Below, piece after piece: positions 17,898 to 27,121 of a DNA stretch of 64,000 nucleotides; the first letter of the stretch is position 1; each line of letters opens with the position of its first letter. The notes under the pieces were generated by a model, which saw only the letters and a program-made list of their open reading frames with translations, was not told the origin of the DNA and made no database searches. The stretch is from positions 1 to 64,000 of the forward strand of contig JAACJG010000009.1 of the NCBI GenBank assembly GCA_009917695.1, given 5' to 3'. The position numbers were made by a program, and so were the translations under genes. The stretch comes from Candidatus Rifleibacterium amylolyticum. Lineage in GTDB: Bacteria > Muiribacteriota > Ozemobacteria > Ozemobacterales > Ozemobacteraceae.

Positions 17898-18731
17898 TCA
17901 ACCACCGCCACCGCGTTGCACTGAATATGGCGACACCGGTTCGGCCGCCGGAAGATCCTTTGGATACCAGTCTTTGGTCTGGTTCAAACCATTGAGAAAT
18001 TCTTCAAAACTGACATTGGTACCCAGTGTCAGATTCGCTTTGGTCAGCTGCTCGCGCAACTTGCCGGGATCGATCATGCTTATCTGCGCAAACATTTCGT
18101 AAGCGCGCGAAACATCGTCTGCCAGTGGGCCGTAGACCTGAGAAAGTTTCTGGGCTGACAAAGCATAGTTTTTGAAAGCTTCGCGAAATTTTTCTTTGTC
18201 ACCGGTAATGAGATAAACTTCCATCAGTCCACCCCAGGCGTGCAGCTCTTTGAAATGATTGTTGTTGCTGCTGCCAAGAGCTTTGGTATAGGCTTTCTCG
18301 GCGGCGGCCATGTCGCCCTGGTCGAACAAAGAGTTCGCTTCTGAGAGTTGCGGGTCGTCTTCGACCTCAAGCATCTGACGGGTTTCCTTGGGAATATCCG
18401 GCGGCAGATTCAGCCGTCGCGGAACCGACTGCACCTTCGACCAGGCCCGTTCAAGCTCAGCTTCGATCGTCATTTCCTGCGGGTTAACTGCCGGCGCAAC
18501 CGAGCGGGCACGTTCTGCGGCAGCGGTGCGTGAGGTTGAAGTCAGATTGAAGGCAGACTGCTTGCCGGGATCGGCCAGGCTGATTCTGGTGGTGACCGTC
18601 TGCTTATCGCCAGACCGGGCATGAAAAAACAAATAAAGAATCGGTATCAGAAGCAGAATGATACCAGTCACCAGAAACTTGGTATCGCTGATGTCAATTC
18701 TGCTCAATGAATCATTCGAATTGTCTGACAT
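17898..18731 (-). CDS. TPR-containing membrane protein, first gene of the pseudopilin operon
   Basis: The 277 residues have one membrane helix at about 20-38 (F-L-V-T-G-I-I-L-L-L-I-P). The region outside it ends in TPR-like helix pairs (about 125-200; A-x-x-L-F-D-Q-G-D-M-A-A-A-E-K-A-Y-T-K-A-L) and a Pro/Gly tail. TPR proteins of this plan often help assemble pilus or secretion fibres, and position at the head of the operon fits that. No specific family is recognised. It is divergent from the symporter gene across about 280 bases. Confidence 0.65.
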   Translation of the reverse strand: MSDNSNDSLSRIDISDTKFLVTGIILLLIPILYLFFHARSGDKQTVTTRISLADPGKQSAFNLTSTSRTAAAERARSVAPAVNPQEMTIEAELERAWSKVQSVPRRLNLPPDIPKETRQMLEVEDDPQLSEANSLFDQGDMAAAEKAYTKALGSSNNNHFKELHAWGGLMEVYLITGDKEKFREAFKNYALSAQKLSQVYGPLADDVSRAYEMFAQISMIDPGKLREQLTKANLTLGTNVSFEEFLNGLNQTKDWYPKDLPAAEPVSPYSVQRGGGG

Positions 18732-19013
18732 ATCATCTCCTCATTTGTATATTGTACACTATTTTTCTGTAATCAGTAATGGCCACAAGATGATCGTATT
18801 TTCATTTCAGTAATGATTGCACTTCACAACAAGAGTTCAAGCTTTACCGAAAGACCGCGCAGGTTTACATAATTCTTATTGATTATATTGCTTTGCAAAG
18901 TAATTTTTTAAAAAAATCAGTATAAATCAAACTTTTACTCTTGACGCACTGCAACATTTATGAGAAAATCAGGTCATAAAAATATTGCAAGGCAAAATGG
19001 AGGAAAGCAAGCT

Positions 19014-20573
19014 GTGAGTCACACTGCTATGGTATGGTCGGCCCTGATACTTTACGTTTCTATCACCCTTTTTCTGACAATTCGTGGAATGATGCGAACC
19101 AAAGACCTGGCAAGTTTTGCCGTTGGCAACCGCGACATTGGTCCGGCCTGGGTTGGCCTGTCTTTGACAGCACAGTTGACCAGTGTTGCGACCTTTGTCG
19201 TTAACCCCGGCCTTGTTTACACCTACGGCCTCTCGGCACTGCTCGGACTCGGGTTTGCAGCCGGTATGGGAATTATCGCCGGCCTGTGCATTCTTTCCGG
19301 CCCCTTCCGCTCAGTTGGCGACAAGGTCAAAGCCTTGACCATTCCACAGTGGATCGGCGCACGCTACGAGTCAAAATGGCTTCGCATCTTCTTCGCGCTG
19401 ATATCATTGTCATTGATAAGCTTCATCGTTCTTATCGCCGTGGCCATAGCACTGACACTTTTCTCATTGCTGCAGCTCACTGACATCAATCAGACAACCT
19501 GGCTGGTCGTTGGCATCATGGTATTTGTATTCAGCTATACTCTCCTCGGTGGCGCCAATACCTCGACTTACACCAACGCAATTCAGGCCCTGGTAATGCT
19601 GGTTGTAGCTCTTATACTCATCGGCAGCGGTTACGAGCATTTTGCCGGCGAAGGCCTGCTGGCCAAAATTACTGCCACCAACCCGGAACTGACTTCACTG
19701 ACCAATCCCGGATCACTTTATTTCCGTAACTTCTTCGAAGTATTCATCTGCAACTTCATAGTTGGTCTGGCCATCGTATGTCAGCCGCACATTCTCGGCA
19801 AATCGTTGTTGCTCAAAGACGAAAGCCAGATCAAAACATACCTCGCCGTTGCCATAATCGCCGGCACCGCTTTCGTTTCAGTCATGTTCGTCGGACTTTA
19901 CGCCCGGGTCGCGCTCACTGAGGTTGTCAGAGGCGATCTCGTCGTGCCCACCTACATAGCCAGAAGCTTTTCCTCCGGTACACAGGTATTGATCAGCATG
20001 GGTCTGCTCTGCGCCGGCATATCAACGCTCGAAGGGCTTCTGCTTGCTCTCTCGGCCATCTTTTCGAGCGACATCTATCTCACTCTCAGACCAATTAACC
20101 CCGAAACCCGCGAGCAGGATCTCAAAAAAGCCCTTCTCTTCGGTCGCGTAGCACTGGTTCTTGTTGGTATCGGCTGTATTTTTCTGTCGATCTGGCAGCT
20201 GCGCAACCCGACAGGCGGCTCGGTCGCCATATTCGCTCAATATGGCGTCTATCTGCTGTTCACCGCAACCTTTCTGCCAATTGCCTGTGGTCTCTTTCTG
20301 CCAAGCGTTGGCCGAGAACTCATAAGCAAAGGCGTTATCGCATCAACCCTGTTCTATTTTCTGCCCGCGTTAATTCACCGCTTTGCACCTGACGCTCCGT
20401 TTTTCAACATGGCCAACAACCCTGCCATTCTCGCCACCTGCGGCATAGTTGCCGGATGGCTGGTAGTGGCTGCCGGTCTTGCCCTGCAGAAAAAGCCAGC
20501 GATAGCCGCTGCCGGTGCGCCAGTAGAACAGCTGGTGCCAGTCTCAGTCAACCAGGCCGAAAAGCCCGAATGA
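19014..20573 (+). CDS. Sodium:solute symporter (SSF family)
   Basis: The protein has about 12-13 membrane helices and the LeuT-like plan of SSF transporters, with motifs such as A-V-G-N-R-D-I-G-P-A-W-V-G-L-S-L-T-A and G-A-N-T-S-T-Y-T-N-A-I-Q-A-L-V. It should take up a small organic solute with Na+. PutP-, SglT- and pantothenate-type members share these features, and the substrate cannot be read from sequence. I place the start at GTG 19014, ten bases after GGAGG; the longer frame from ATG 18960 has no ribosome site and adds 18 hydrophilic residues. Length is 519 residues from GTG. It is a single gene with its own terminator. Confidence 0.88.
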   Translation: MSHTAMVWSALILYVSITLFLTIRGMMRTKDLASFAVGNRDIGPAWVGLSLTAQLTSVATFVVNPGLVYTYGLSALLGLGFAAGMGIIAGLCILSGPFRSVGDKVKALTIPQWIGARYESKWLRIFFALISLSLISFIVLIAVAIALTLFSLLQLTDINQTTWLVVGIMVFVFSYTLLGGANTSTYTNAIQALVMLVVALILIGSGYEHFAGEGLLAKITATNPELTSLTNPGSLYFRNFFEVFICNFIVGLAIVCQPHILGKSLLLKDESQIKTYLAVAIIAGTAFVSVMFVGLYARVALTEVVRGDLVVPTYIARSFSSGTQVLISMGLLCAGISTLEGLLLALSAIFSSDIYLTLRPINPETREQDLKKALLFGRVALVLVGIGCIFLSIWQLRNPTGGSVAIFAQYGVYLLFTATFLPIACGLFLPSVGRELISKGVIASTLFYFLPALIHRFAPDAPFFNMANNPAILATCGIVAGWLVVAAGLALQKKPAIAAAGAPVEQLVPVSVNQAEKPE

Positions 20574-20586
20574 GCCATTAAAGAGA

Positions 20587-20614
20587 AAGCCCCGGCATAA
20601 TGTCGGGGCTTTTT
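20587..20614 (+). terminator. Terminator of the symporter gene
   Basis: The stem AAGCCCCG-GCA / TGT-CGGGGCTT has a three-base loop and is followed by five T. Convergent ortB ends 29 bases further on, so it may act in both directions. Confidence 0.85.
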
Positions 20615-20642
20615 GCTTATAGATTCAATTGAGTATTTGTGG

Positions 20643-22046
20643 TTAGACCTCTTTGAGGGCGGAGTCGAGCCATTTGAGATCTTTTTTAACGTCGGCGGCG
20701 ACGAAATCGCGGTCGACAGCACTCCATCGGTCGGGAGCAAGCTGTTTAGCCGCGTTTTTGAGATAAGAAATGCGCAGTTTTTCCATATCCTGACGACGAC
20801 CTTTAACCTGGCTGAGGTGCTCAGGAATCACGATGCTTTTGCCGTTAACGCCTTCTTCGGGGTTGCCGCGGCGCACTTCGATGCCCATTTTGCGCGCAAA
20901 GGCCAGCTGTGAATTGTGATGTTTACCGGCGCCGGTGTATTCGGTTTCCTGCACAACGATAATCTGGTCTTCATTCATTTCGCGCGCCAGCGCGACGGCT
21001 CCGGTCACGCTGGTATTGCCGGCCGGGCCACGCTCGATGCCCTCAAGCTTGGCCAGCAGTTCGGTGATATAAAACACTTCGCCCTGGTTTACCAGAACGT
21101 AATCATCCATATAACGCATGCTGCGTGCTGCATTGCGCGGCACATCGACGCGATCGGGCCAGGTCGCGAAAGGTACGCCGAAGCCGGTGTGGCCGGTCGT
21201 GAACGACTTACGATTAAAATCATGGTCAGAAGCCATATGCAGACCAGAAAGATCGACAGAACAGGCGACGATCTGAGCCTGGCAACCGGCAGCCAACATG
21301 CCACGCGCGGTTCCGGTCAGATTGCCACCGCCGGCATGGGTCACCACAACCGCATCAGGATCTTTACCGGCAATATTGCGAATCTGCATTACCAGCTCAT
21401 TGCCAAGACTTTCGACACCCTTGATTCCGAATGGCGTGTAAAGCGAGGCATTGAAATAGCCAGTTTCTTCGAGTGTCAGCAACAGATAATAAAACAATTC
21501 AGGGCCAACCGAGAGTTTAATGACTTCGGCGCCAAAAGCTTCGCATTTACGGCCTTTTTCGACGATTTCTGGCTGGCCGATGCCGTGCGAATCAAAGACT
21601 TCCTGAACGATGATGCAGCGCAGACCGCGCTGGGCCGCCTGCGAAGCGACGGCAGCGCCATAGTTACCAGAAGTCGCGGCGATAACGCCTTTATAACCCT
21701 TTTGCGCTGCAACATAAGCCGAAATCGAGGCGCGGCGAGCTTTAAAACTGCCAGAAGCGTTGGCCGCTTCGTCTTTGAGAAAAATGCGGGCGCCTTTGCC
21801 GGGCGCGCTGATTTTTCTGACGGCGCGGGTCAGATTGTGCAGTTCGAACATCGGTGTATTACCAACTTTGGTTTCTGCCTGAATTCTAATGATATCAGCC
21901 AGCGTGAAACCGCAGTCATTCATCATTCTTTCGTAATCAAAAGCAATCTCGCCCTGGCGGTAAACGTCATAGTCGAGACCCATCGAGGTTTTCATGATCT
22001 CGTTGCGGCGAGCCATCACAGCCTGATATGAAGTATCGCGTGTCAT
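20643..22046 (-). CDS. ortB: 2-amino-4-oxopentanoate thiolase, beta (PLP) subunit
   Basis: The 467-residue PLP enzyme is of the threonine synthase/fold-II type: S-G-S-F-K-A-R-R-A contains the PLP lysine, and A-T-S-G-N-Y-G-A-A-V-A and T-H-A-G-G-G-N-L-T-G-T are the cofactor phosphate and substrate loops. With OrtA it cleaves 2-amino-4-oxopentanoate with CoA to acetyl-CoA and alanine, the last step of oxidative ornithine fermentation as described in Clostridium sticklandii. Its ATG overlaps the ortA stop by four bases (ATGA) with GGGAGG ahead. The ord gene for the previous step lies divergently 620 bases away. Ornithine racemase and the 4,5-aminomutase are not in the window. Confidence 0.93.
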   Translation of the reverse strand: MTRDTSYQAVMARRNEIMKTSMGLDYDVYRQGEIAFDYERMMNDCGFTLADIIRIQAETKVGNTPMFELHNLTRAVRKISAPGKGARIFLKDEAANASGSFKARRASISAYVAAQKGYKGVIAATSGNYGAAVASQAAQRGLRCIIVQEVFDSHGIGQPEIVEKGRKCEAFGAEVIKLSVGPELFYYLLLTLEETGYFNASLYTPFGIKGVESLGNELVMQIRNIAGKDPDAVVVTHAGGGNLTGTARGMLAAGCQAQIVACSVDLSGLHMASDHDFNRKSFTTGHTGFGVPFATWPDRVDVPRNAARSMRYMDDYVLVNQGEVFYITELLAKLEGIERGPAGNTSVTGAVALAREMNEDQIIVVQETEYTGAGKHHNSQLAFARKMGIEVRRGNPEEGVNGKSIVIPEHLSQVKGRRQDMEKLRISYLKNAAKQLAPDRWSAVDRDFVAADVKKDLKWLDSALKEV

Positions 22047-22327
22047 AATTCGCCTCCCAGACCGATATTCAAAAGCTCTTCGACGGTTTCACCAAAGCTG
22101 TGCTCGTAGTGAGGTCTAACGACCTTAAGAGTTCCGCTTACCTTGCGGCCGCTCAGAGTCTTTACCTCGACTTCGCTGCCAACATCGGCGTCGGCGGCCA
22201 GAAATCCGGCGACTTTCATTATATACGGCGTTGCGCGCGTATCTTCGGGCACCTGTGGTGCTCTCTGGTCGGGAGTAAGAAGAATTTTTTCGATTTCAAC
22301 CCAGGTTCCAGCCTGAATTTTACTCAT
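22043..22327 (-). CDS. ortA: 2-amino-4-oxopentanoate thiolase, alpha subunit
   Basis: The protein has 94 residues from ATG 22327, chosen because GGAGG lies seven bases before it; a frame opening 33 bases earlier has no such site. It contains R-A-P-Q-V-P-E-D-T and V-x-G-F-L-x-x-D-A-x-x-G-x-E-V, characteristic of OrtA, the small non-PLP partner of OrtB. The two subunits together thiolyse 2-amino-4-oxopentanoate. First gene of the ortAB operon. Confidence 0.9.
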   Translation of the reverse strand: MSKIQAGTWVEIEKILLTPDQRAPQVPEDTRATPYIMKVAGFLAADADVGSEVEVKTLSGRKVSGTLKVVRPHYEHSFGETVEELLNIGLGGEL

Positions 22328-22667
22328 TTTGCTGCCTCCAGCCATAGATCTGCCAGGCATTCAAATTCGCGACACTCAATCGTAGCGGATTGCTGCGATT
22401 ACGCCTGCCGCTGCTCAGAGACCGAGCGACAATGCCTGCTTTCAGTGCCACATTATAGCACCCGCCCTACAAAGAGCAAGGCCTTTATTATGTTCTTATA
22501 CAAAAGCGGATTGTGTTTGCTTATAACCAACAGAAACTGGGGGTTGCCATACGGAAGTTTTATAGTATACTGCCTCAGAAGCAAGATGAGCTGTTAAGAA
22601 CACAGTTCTTCGCGCAGCAGTCTTCTGGAACTCTTAATAAGATCAAATCAGCAACAGGAGAAATGAT
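22328..22667. other. Divergent control region between ortA and ord
   Basis: No gene is visible in 340 bases. It holds the ord promoter at 22544-22571 and a leader of about 95 bases. I see no known riboswitch. No regulator gene is adjacent. Confidence 0.5.
22544..22571 (+). promoter_or_regulatory. Sigma-70-type promoter of ord
   Basis: TTGCCA, 16 bases, TATACT. The transcript would start near 22578, about 90 bases before the ord ATG. The ribosome site is AGGAG, seven bases before the ATG. Confidence 0.62.
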
Positions 22668-23723
22668 ATGAAGAAAGACAATGTTAAGATTGCAATCTGG
22701 GGTTTTGGTGCAATGGGCAGCGGCATGGCCGAAGTATTGCTGCGCAAGAAAGGCGTAGAAATAGTTGGCGTCTGCGACATTCACCCGGATCGAGTCGGAA
22801 AGAGCATGTTCGAAGTGCTTGGAGTTCCCAGAGGCGATCATAAAGATGTGGTCATACATAGTGAAATAAACAAGGTCATCAGCAAGAAATCGGCTGACGT
22901 CGTTCTACTGGCCACCGACAGTTTTACCAGCAAAGCTTTTGACAAGATCAAACTTATTGTCGAACTCGGCATCAATGTAATATCAACCGCTGAAGAAATG
23001 GCATATCCCAAGGCAAAAGAGCCCAAACTCACTGCCGAAATGGATCGTCTGGCCAAAGCCAATGGCGTCAGCATTCTTGGCACCGGTATCAACCCCGGTC
23101 TGATCATGGATCTGCTCGTAGTTCTAATGTCTGGTGCCTGCACTGACGTTGAATTCGTTAAAGCCGAGCGCGTCAACAGCCTTTCGCCATTCGGCCCGGC
23201 CGTCATGGAAGAACAGGGCGTCGGGATTTCACTCGATGAATTCAATAAAAAATCAAAAGAAGGCCATCTTGCCGGCCATGTCGGCTTTAATGAATCGATC
23301 AGCATGATCTGCGATGCTATCGGCTGGAAACTCGACAAAGCCGTTGAACAGACTATGGCCCCGATCGTTTCGAATGTTCAACGCAAAACCAAATATGCCG
23401 AAGTGAAGCCAGGCGATGTTGCCGGCTGCACCATGAAAGGCTTTGGCTATGTTAACGGGAAACTCGCCGTCGAAATGATTCACCCGCAGCAGATCGAGCC
23501 TGAACTCGAAGGCACTGATACAGGCGACTACGTAGTCATAAAAGGCACACCAAACGTCAACCTGGCCAACAAGCCCGAGATACCTGGCGGCATCGGCACT
23601 ATCGCCATGTGCATCAACATGATTCCGCAGGTAATCAATGCCCGCCCCGGCCTGCACACCATGCTTGACCTGCCGGTTCCACGCGCCATCATGGGTGACA
23701 TGCGCGAACAGATTCACGACTGA
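22668..23723 (+). CDS. ord: 2,4-diaminopentanoate dehydrogenase
   Basis: The 351-residue dehydrogenase has an N-terminal Rossmann fold: I-W-G-F-G-A-M-G-S-G from about residue 10, then D at the end of strand 2 in G-V-C-D-I-H-P, as in NAD(P)-binding dihydrodipicolinate reductase-like enzymes. T-G-I-N-P-G-L is the substrate loop typical of the family. It oxidatively deaminates (2R,4S)-2,4-diaminopentanoate to 2-amino-4-oxopentanoate plus NH3, giving NAD(P)H. The product is the substrate of OrtAB, encoded divergently. In clostridia ord and ortAB are usually in one row, so the divergent layout is unusual. Confidence 0.93.
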   Translation: MKKDNVKIAIWGFGAMGSGMAEVLLRKKGVEIVGVCDIHPDRVGKSMFEVLGVPRGDHKDVVIHSEINKVISKKSADVVLLATDSFTSKAFDKIKLIVELGINVISTAEEMAYPKAKEPKLTAEMDRLAKANGVSILGTGINPGLIMDLLVVLMSGACTDVEFVKAERVNSLSPFGPAVMEEQGVGISLDEFNKKSKEGHLAGHVGFNESISMICDAIGWKLDKAVEQTMAPIVSNVQRKTKYAEVKPGDVAGCTMKGFGYVNGKLAVEMIHPQQIEPELEGTDTGDYVVIKGTPNVNLANKPEIPGGIGTIAMCINMIPQVINARPGLHTMLDLPVPRAIMGDMREQIHD

Positions 23724-23730
23724 CAGAAGT

Positions 23731-23774
23731 TCAAAAAGAACGCCGGCAGAAACACTGGTTTCTGCCGGCGTTCT
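23731..23774. terminator. Bidirectional terminator between ord and the secreted-protein gene
   Basis: A perfect 17-bp stem (AGAACGCCGGCAGAAAC / GTTTCTGCCGGCGTTCT) has a four-base loop. The minus strand continues TTTTT, so it is a strong terminator for the leftward gene and a stem for ord as well. Confidence 0.88.
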
Positions 23775-23787
23775 GCTGAATTCGGAA

Positions 23788-24345
23788 TCAGGGTTGCAGA
23801 TCAGCAGACGAACCATCTTCGCGCGGCTGCGGCCCCGGCACATCAGGCACGGCGAGCGCATCATCAACTGGCGTTGAATCAGGTGCATCATGTTCCTGAC
23901 ATGGACATTTCGCAGCTTCCTGGCGCTCTATCGATCTGAAGGTAGTCCAGACGCCACCTTCATCGCCGCTCTGGTTGTAACCGAGAACCTTGATGCGCAT
24001 ACCACGCTTGAGAAAACCGTCATCGGCGGGGTGGTTCAGCGTAACACTGTATTTTTCCTGTTTTCCCAGCTTCAACCAGGGCATTGAGCCTTCTTCTTGC
24101 ACCAGCTCGCCTTCGGCGACAGCAACGTTACAATCGACAAGTTCAACATTGTAATGAGCCGGAAAAGTTCGATCGCCGCCAAGCGAACCGCTCATACCCC
24201 ACACGCCTTTTTCGGTCGTTTCGGGGACCCATTCAACCACGGCGATCAGGCCTTCGATTTCCAGTTCGGGCTGTGGCGCCATGGGAGCCGCAGACGCAAC
24301 CGCAACCATGAACAGAGAGAACAGAATCACAAATACAGATCTCAT
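23788..24345 (-). CDS. Secreted protein of unknown function
   Basis: The 185 residues have a signal peptide (about 1-19, ending A-S-A). A beta-rich domain follows with E-G-L-I-A-V-V-E-W-V-P-E-T and G-M-R-I-K-V-L-G-Y. The C-terminus is Cys-poor apart from C-P-C, and ends in an Asp/Pro-rich tail. No family is recognised. It begins three bases after the stop of the glycosyltransferase gene, whose last codons overlap its GAGGTG ribosome site, so the two are co-transcribed. Confidence 0.6.
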   Translation of the reverse strand: MRSVFVILFSLFMVAVASAAPMAPQPELEIEGLIAVVEWVPETTEKGVWGMSGSLGGDRTFPAHYNVELVDCNVAVAEGELVQEEGSMPWLKLGKQEKYSVTLNHPADDGFLKRGMRIKVLGYNQSGDEGGVWTTFRSIERQEAAKCPCQEHDAPDSTPVDDALAVPDVPGPQPREDGSSADLQP

Positions 24346-24348
24346 TTT

Positions 24349-26055
24349 TCACCTCATATCAGATAATTTTTCGACGTAGGCATTACCGTTATAGATCATT
24401 GTCTGCACAAACTTTACTGTCGTTTTATCCTTGAGACTCTCAACAAAATCGTTTCTAAAAAACGATCTTACGCTTAATTCGGCATTGTCGGTTCGGGCAA
24501 GTTCACCATAACTGTAGCTCATAACGAACTTTTCGTCGAGCAGCAGGCCTTTGAGAGTATCGTTGGTGAACTGGCTGCCTTTATCTGAGCCAGGCGGCAC
24601 ACCGATCAGAATATCAGGCATCATCTCAAAAAAAAGTTCGCGCTCAAACGAGGCATGATTCTTTTTGCCGATGCGACTGCCTCGATAATGCGCTATTCTG
24701 GTGTGATTGAGCCCAAGAAGATCGGTGATCGTCCCCTTATAGCTGCGGGCAATGCCGCCGGCAGGAATCACTGCCACATCAGGCGTTGGCTGAATATCTT
24801 CAAACAGGCGATTTAAGCGATTACCAAGTTCGATACCCTTCTCGGCTATTCTGAATTCGTTGGCAAGAGGCGATTCCCAACGCCATTGTGAGAATCCGCC
24901 GCCATTGCCCCAGGCGAAAAGGGCGTAGTCAAATGCAGCCAGCACAACCAGAAGAATTGCGCCATGCCGGCAAACACGAGCAAAAAGACCGGTGCCGAAC
25001 GATCTGATTTCGATGAAGAACAACGTCAAAGCAAGGCACAGTAAGGGATAAAGCGGTTGATAAAATCTTGACAACGCAAAATGATCGCCACCGGTAAGTA
25101 CCGGTAAAATGCAGAGCAATAGCACAAATACGGCAAAATGCAGATAAGCCGGCCGCAAATTCTTGTCATCAGATTCATCACCCGACTGTTGCTGCTTAAA
25201 TCTGGTGTAAAAAAGATAAGCCAGAAGCAGAGCAAGGCCGGCGCCGACTATTATGCCGCTGGTGACAAATTCGAATAAGTATTCGAGACCATTTAAGATA
25301 TTGTAAACGAAAGACGGCGACACCTTGGCATACCAGGTATTAGGCAGCGGATAGCCGAAGTAAGCAAGCCGGAAACCGGTCAACACGGCAAGTGTTACAA
25401 AGAACGCAGCCAGCAGCTTTTTTGCATTCGCTGCATCGGCAAGCAAACCTTTTCCTGATCTTTGATGCCAGATAAGCAGCAGAACAACTGGCGTCACCAG
25501 CATGCTTTCGGGCCTGACGAAAACAGAAAGCAACACGGCAAGACCAGCTACTGGCTGGCTCAAAATCGAGTTCGCGGGCATGAGAACGAATATTGCCAGG
25601 ACCGTTATGATAAGACCCCACAGGCAGGTATCCATGAGTGTAATCGTCATCCAGGTCATATATGGAGCCGAAAGTGCGATCATCACAAGGTATGCGGCCT
25701 GAAATGGCAGAGGCCGGCAAGCGGCGGCACGAGCTCTGCCACCGATTGCAGCTGCTGTCAATATATGCGTCAACGACAGCAAAAGCACAGATAAGCACAG
25801 AACAGCTGTTTCTCCGGCTCCAAGTTTAAAAAACATAGCGCACATGAGCATCCAGAGCAGTGAGGTAAAGCCTTCTACCCGCTCAGGGTTATTTGCATAA
25901 ACCATGCCTTTGCCGGCAGCAAAATTTTCTGAATATGAGAAAAATATATTGGCGTCGTCTATGCCAACCGCCGGCCGACCATGAATTTCATAGACCAGCA
26001 GCATCGACAGCACAAGACAGAGAACCAGCACAACGGCCTTGAGAGCTGTTTTCAT
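24349..26055 (-). CDS. GT-C-type membrane glycosyltransferase
   Basis: The 568 residues have about ten membrane helices. After the first helix comes G-I-D-D-A-N-I-F-F-S-Y-S-E-N, with the Asp-Asp pair that holds the metal and sugar donor in GT-C enzymes. Then G-K-G-M-V-Y-A and E-R-V-E-G-F-T-S-L-L-W follow, matching the x-G-x-x-x-[YF]-x-x-x-[EP]-x-V-E-G-[YF]-T pattern of AftB- and mannosyltransferase-like families. It probably transfers a polyprenyl-phosphate sugar on the outer face of the membrane; donor and acceptor are unknown. The soluble C-terminal part (residues about 400-560) is extracytoplasmic. It is co-transcribed with the secreted-protein gene and perhaps with the Sel1 gene 46 bases upstream. 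Confidence 0.75.
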   Translation of the reverse strand: MKTALKAVVLVLCLVLSMLLVYEIHGRPAVGIDDANIFFSYSENFAAGKGMVYANNPERVEGFTSLLWMLMCAMFFKLGAGETAVLCLSVLLLSLTHILTAAAIGGRARAAACRPLPFQAAYLVMIALSAPYMTWMTITLMDTCLWGLIITVLAIFVLMPANSILSQPVAGLAVLLSVFVRPESMLVTPVVLLLIWHQRSGKGLLADAANAKKLLAAFFVTLAVLTGFRLAYFGYPLPNTWYAKVSPSFVYNILNGLEYLFEFVTSGIIVGAGLALLLAYLFYTRFKQQQSGDESDDKNLRPAYLHFAVFVLLLCILPVLTGGDHFALSRFYQPLYPLLCLALTLFFIEIRSFGTGLFARVCRHGAILLVVLAAFDYALFAWGNGGGFSQWRWESPLANEFRIAEKGIELGNRLNRLFEDIQPTPDVAVIPAGGIARSYKGTITDLLGLNHTRIAHYRGSRIGKKNHASFERELFFEMMPDILIGVPPGSDKGSQFTNDTLKGLLLDEKFVMSYSYGELARTDNAELSVRSFFRNDFVESLKDKTTVKFVQTMIYNGNAYVEKLSDMR

Positions 26056-26101
26056 TACTTTCTGGCAACCTGATATCTACAGCGGGAACGAGAGCAGATC
26101 A

Positions 26102-27121
26102 TCAGAGCACGGCTGAGAGGAATTTAAGTACAACTACTATCACAAACACCACGAAGGCACAGCCGAGGCAACCGCCCTGTCCTTCTGGTTCTTCGAGGTC
26201 GGCCAGTTTGTTGCGGGCAGGCAGCGAACCATGGGCTGCAGCCTTTCTGAACCAATATTTGGCTTTGTCGTTGCTCTGCTCAACCCCGGTTCCCATCAGG
26301 TAAAACTCGCCAAGATGATACTGTGCCCGGGTATCGCCGGCGCGAGCCAGTTCCATCATTATCTTGGAAGCAATCTGGTATTCACCATTGCGCAGACTGC
26401 GAAAGGCTTCGTCTATGCTGGGTTTTTTACTGCCTGTCTGCTCAGGAGCAGCCGGGGGGCTGTAAGACATCATATCGGGCTGCAAAGGAACGATTTTTAT
26501 GTCGTCGAGCCGTTCTGCCTTTTTGGGTTTCTTTTTTTCCTGGCGCTCAGGCGTACCGGAACTCAAAAAATCGGCTGTCTCTCTATTGTCGGCAAACGAG
26601 GTCTTAACGACAATTTCAGATGGTTCAGCCGCTTTTGTCTTATGAGCGGCCTCGCGCCTTCTGCTGTCACGACCACTTTCCGCGCTCCTGGCTGTCTCGT
26701 GCGGCTTTTCAGCAGTTCTGTCGGGGGCAGCAAGGCTGGCAGCCGCATCCTTATGCAGATTCTGGCGGGCAATTTTTTCGTCTGCGAGGCCGGGAAAATC
26801 TCCAACATTTACTCGAAAAACCGATGCCCAGAGATCGACGACAGTTTCAGCCAGATGTTTATCATAGCCTTCCATATCGGCAATGTTTTTGACGGTTTCG
26901 GCGACGGCATTCTTATCAACGCGCTGTCCGGCGCGAATGCGTAAGGGTCGCAGCAGATTGGCCAGCAGTGGCTTAAAAATAAAATCAAGATCTTCGCCGG
27001 CTTCGTTGCCAACCTTGCTGAGGATTTTCTCGCGCAGGCGCTCAGGCACCTCGGTAATGGTAATACCGTAGCGGTCGGTCAGTTCGCGCAATGCTTCTGA
27101 CAACTGTTCCAGATGCTTCAT
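26102..27121 (-). CDS. Sel1-repeat protein with C-terminal membrane anchor
   Basis: The 339 residues start with a helical domain (about 1-110), followed by a disordered charged stretch. Near 255-300 lies one clear Sel1 repeat: A-R-A-G-D-T-R-A-Q-Y-H-L-G, then M-G-T-G-V-E-Q, then A-K-Y-W-F-R-K-A-A-A-H-G. The last 25 residues form a membrane helix after G-G-C-L-G-C. Sel1 repeats bind other proteins; the partner is unknown. It is the first gene of a leftward set, about 170 bases from the divergent nuclease-fold gene. Confidence 0.65.
   Translation of the reverse strand: MKHLEQLSEALRELTDRYGITITEVPERLREKILSKVGNEAGEDLDFIFKPLLANLLRPLRIRAGQRVDKNAVAETVKNIADMEGYDKHLAETVVDLWASVFRVNVGDFPGLADEKIARQNLHKDAAASLAAPDRTAEKPHETARSAESGRDSRRREAAHKTKAAEPSEIVVKTSFADNRETADFLSSGTPERQEKKKPKKAERLDDIKIVPLQPDMMSYSPPAAPEQTGSKKPSIDEAFRSLRNGEYQIASKIMMELARAGDTRAQYHLGEFYLMGTGVEQSNDKAKYWFRKAAAHGSLPARNKLADLEEPEGQGGCLGCAFVVFVIVVVLKFLSAVL

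Noticed and set aside
20916-22031. Long open frame on the plus strand opposite ortB
   Set aside because: It is antisense to a clear PLP enzyme, has no ribosome site and shows no recognisable motif.
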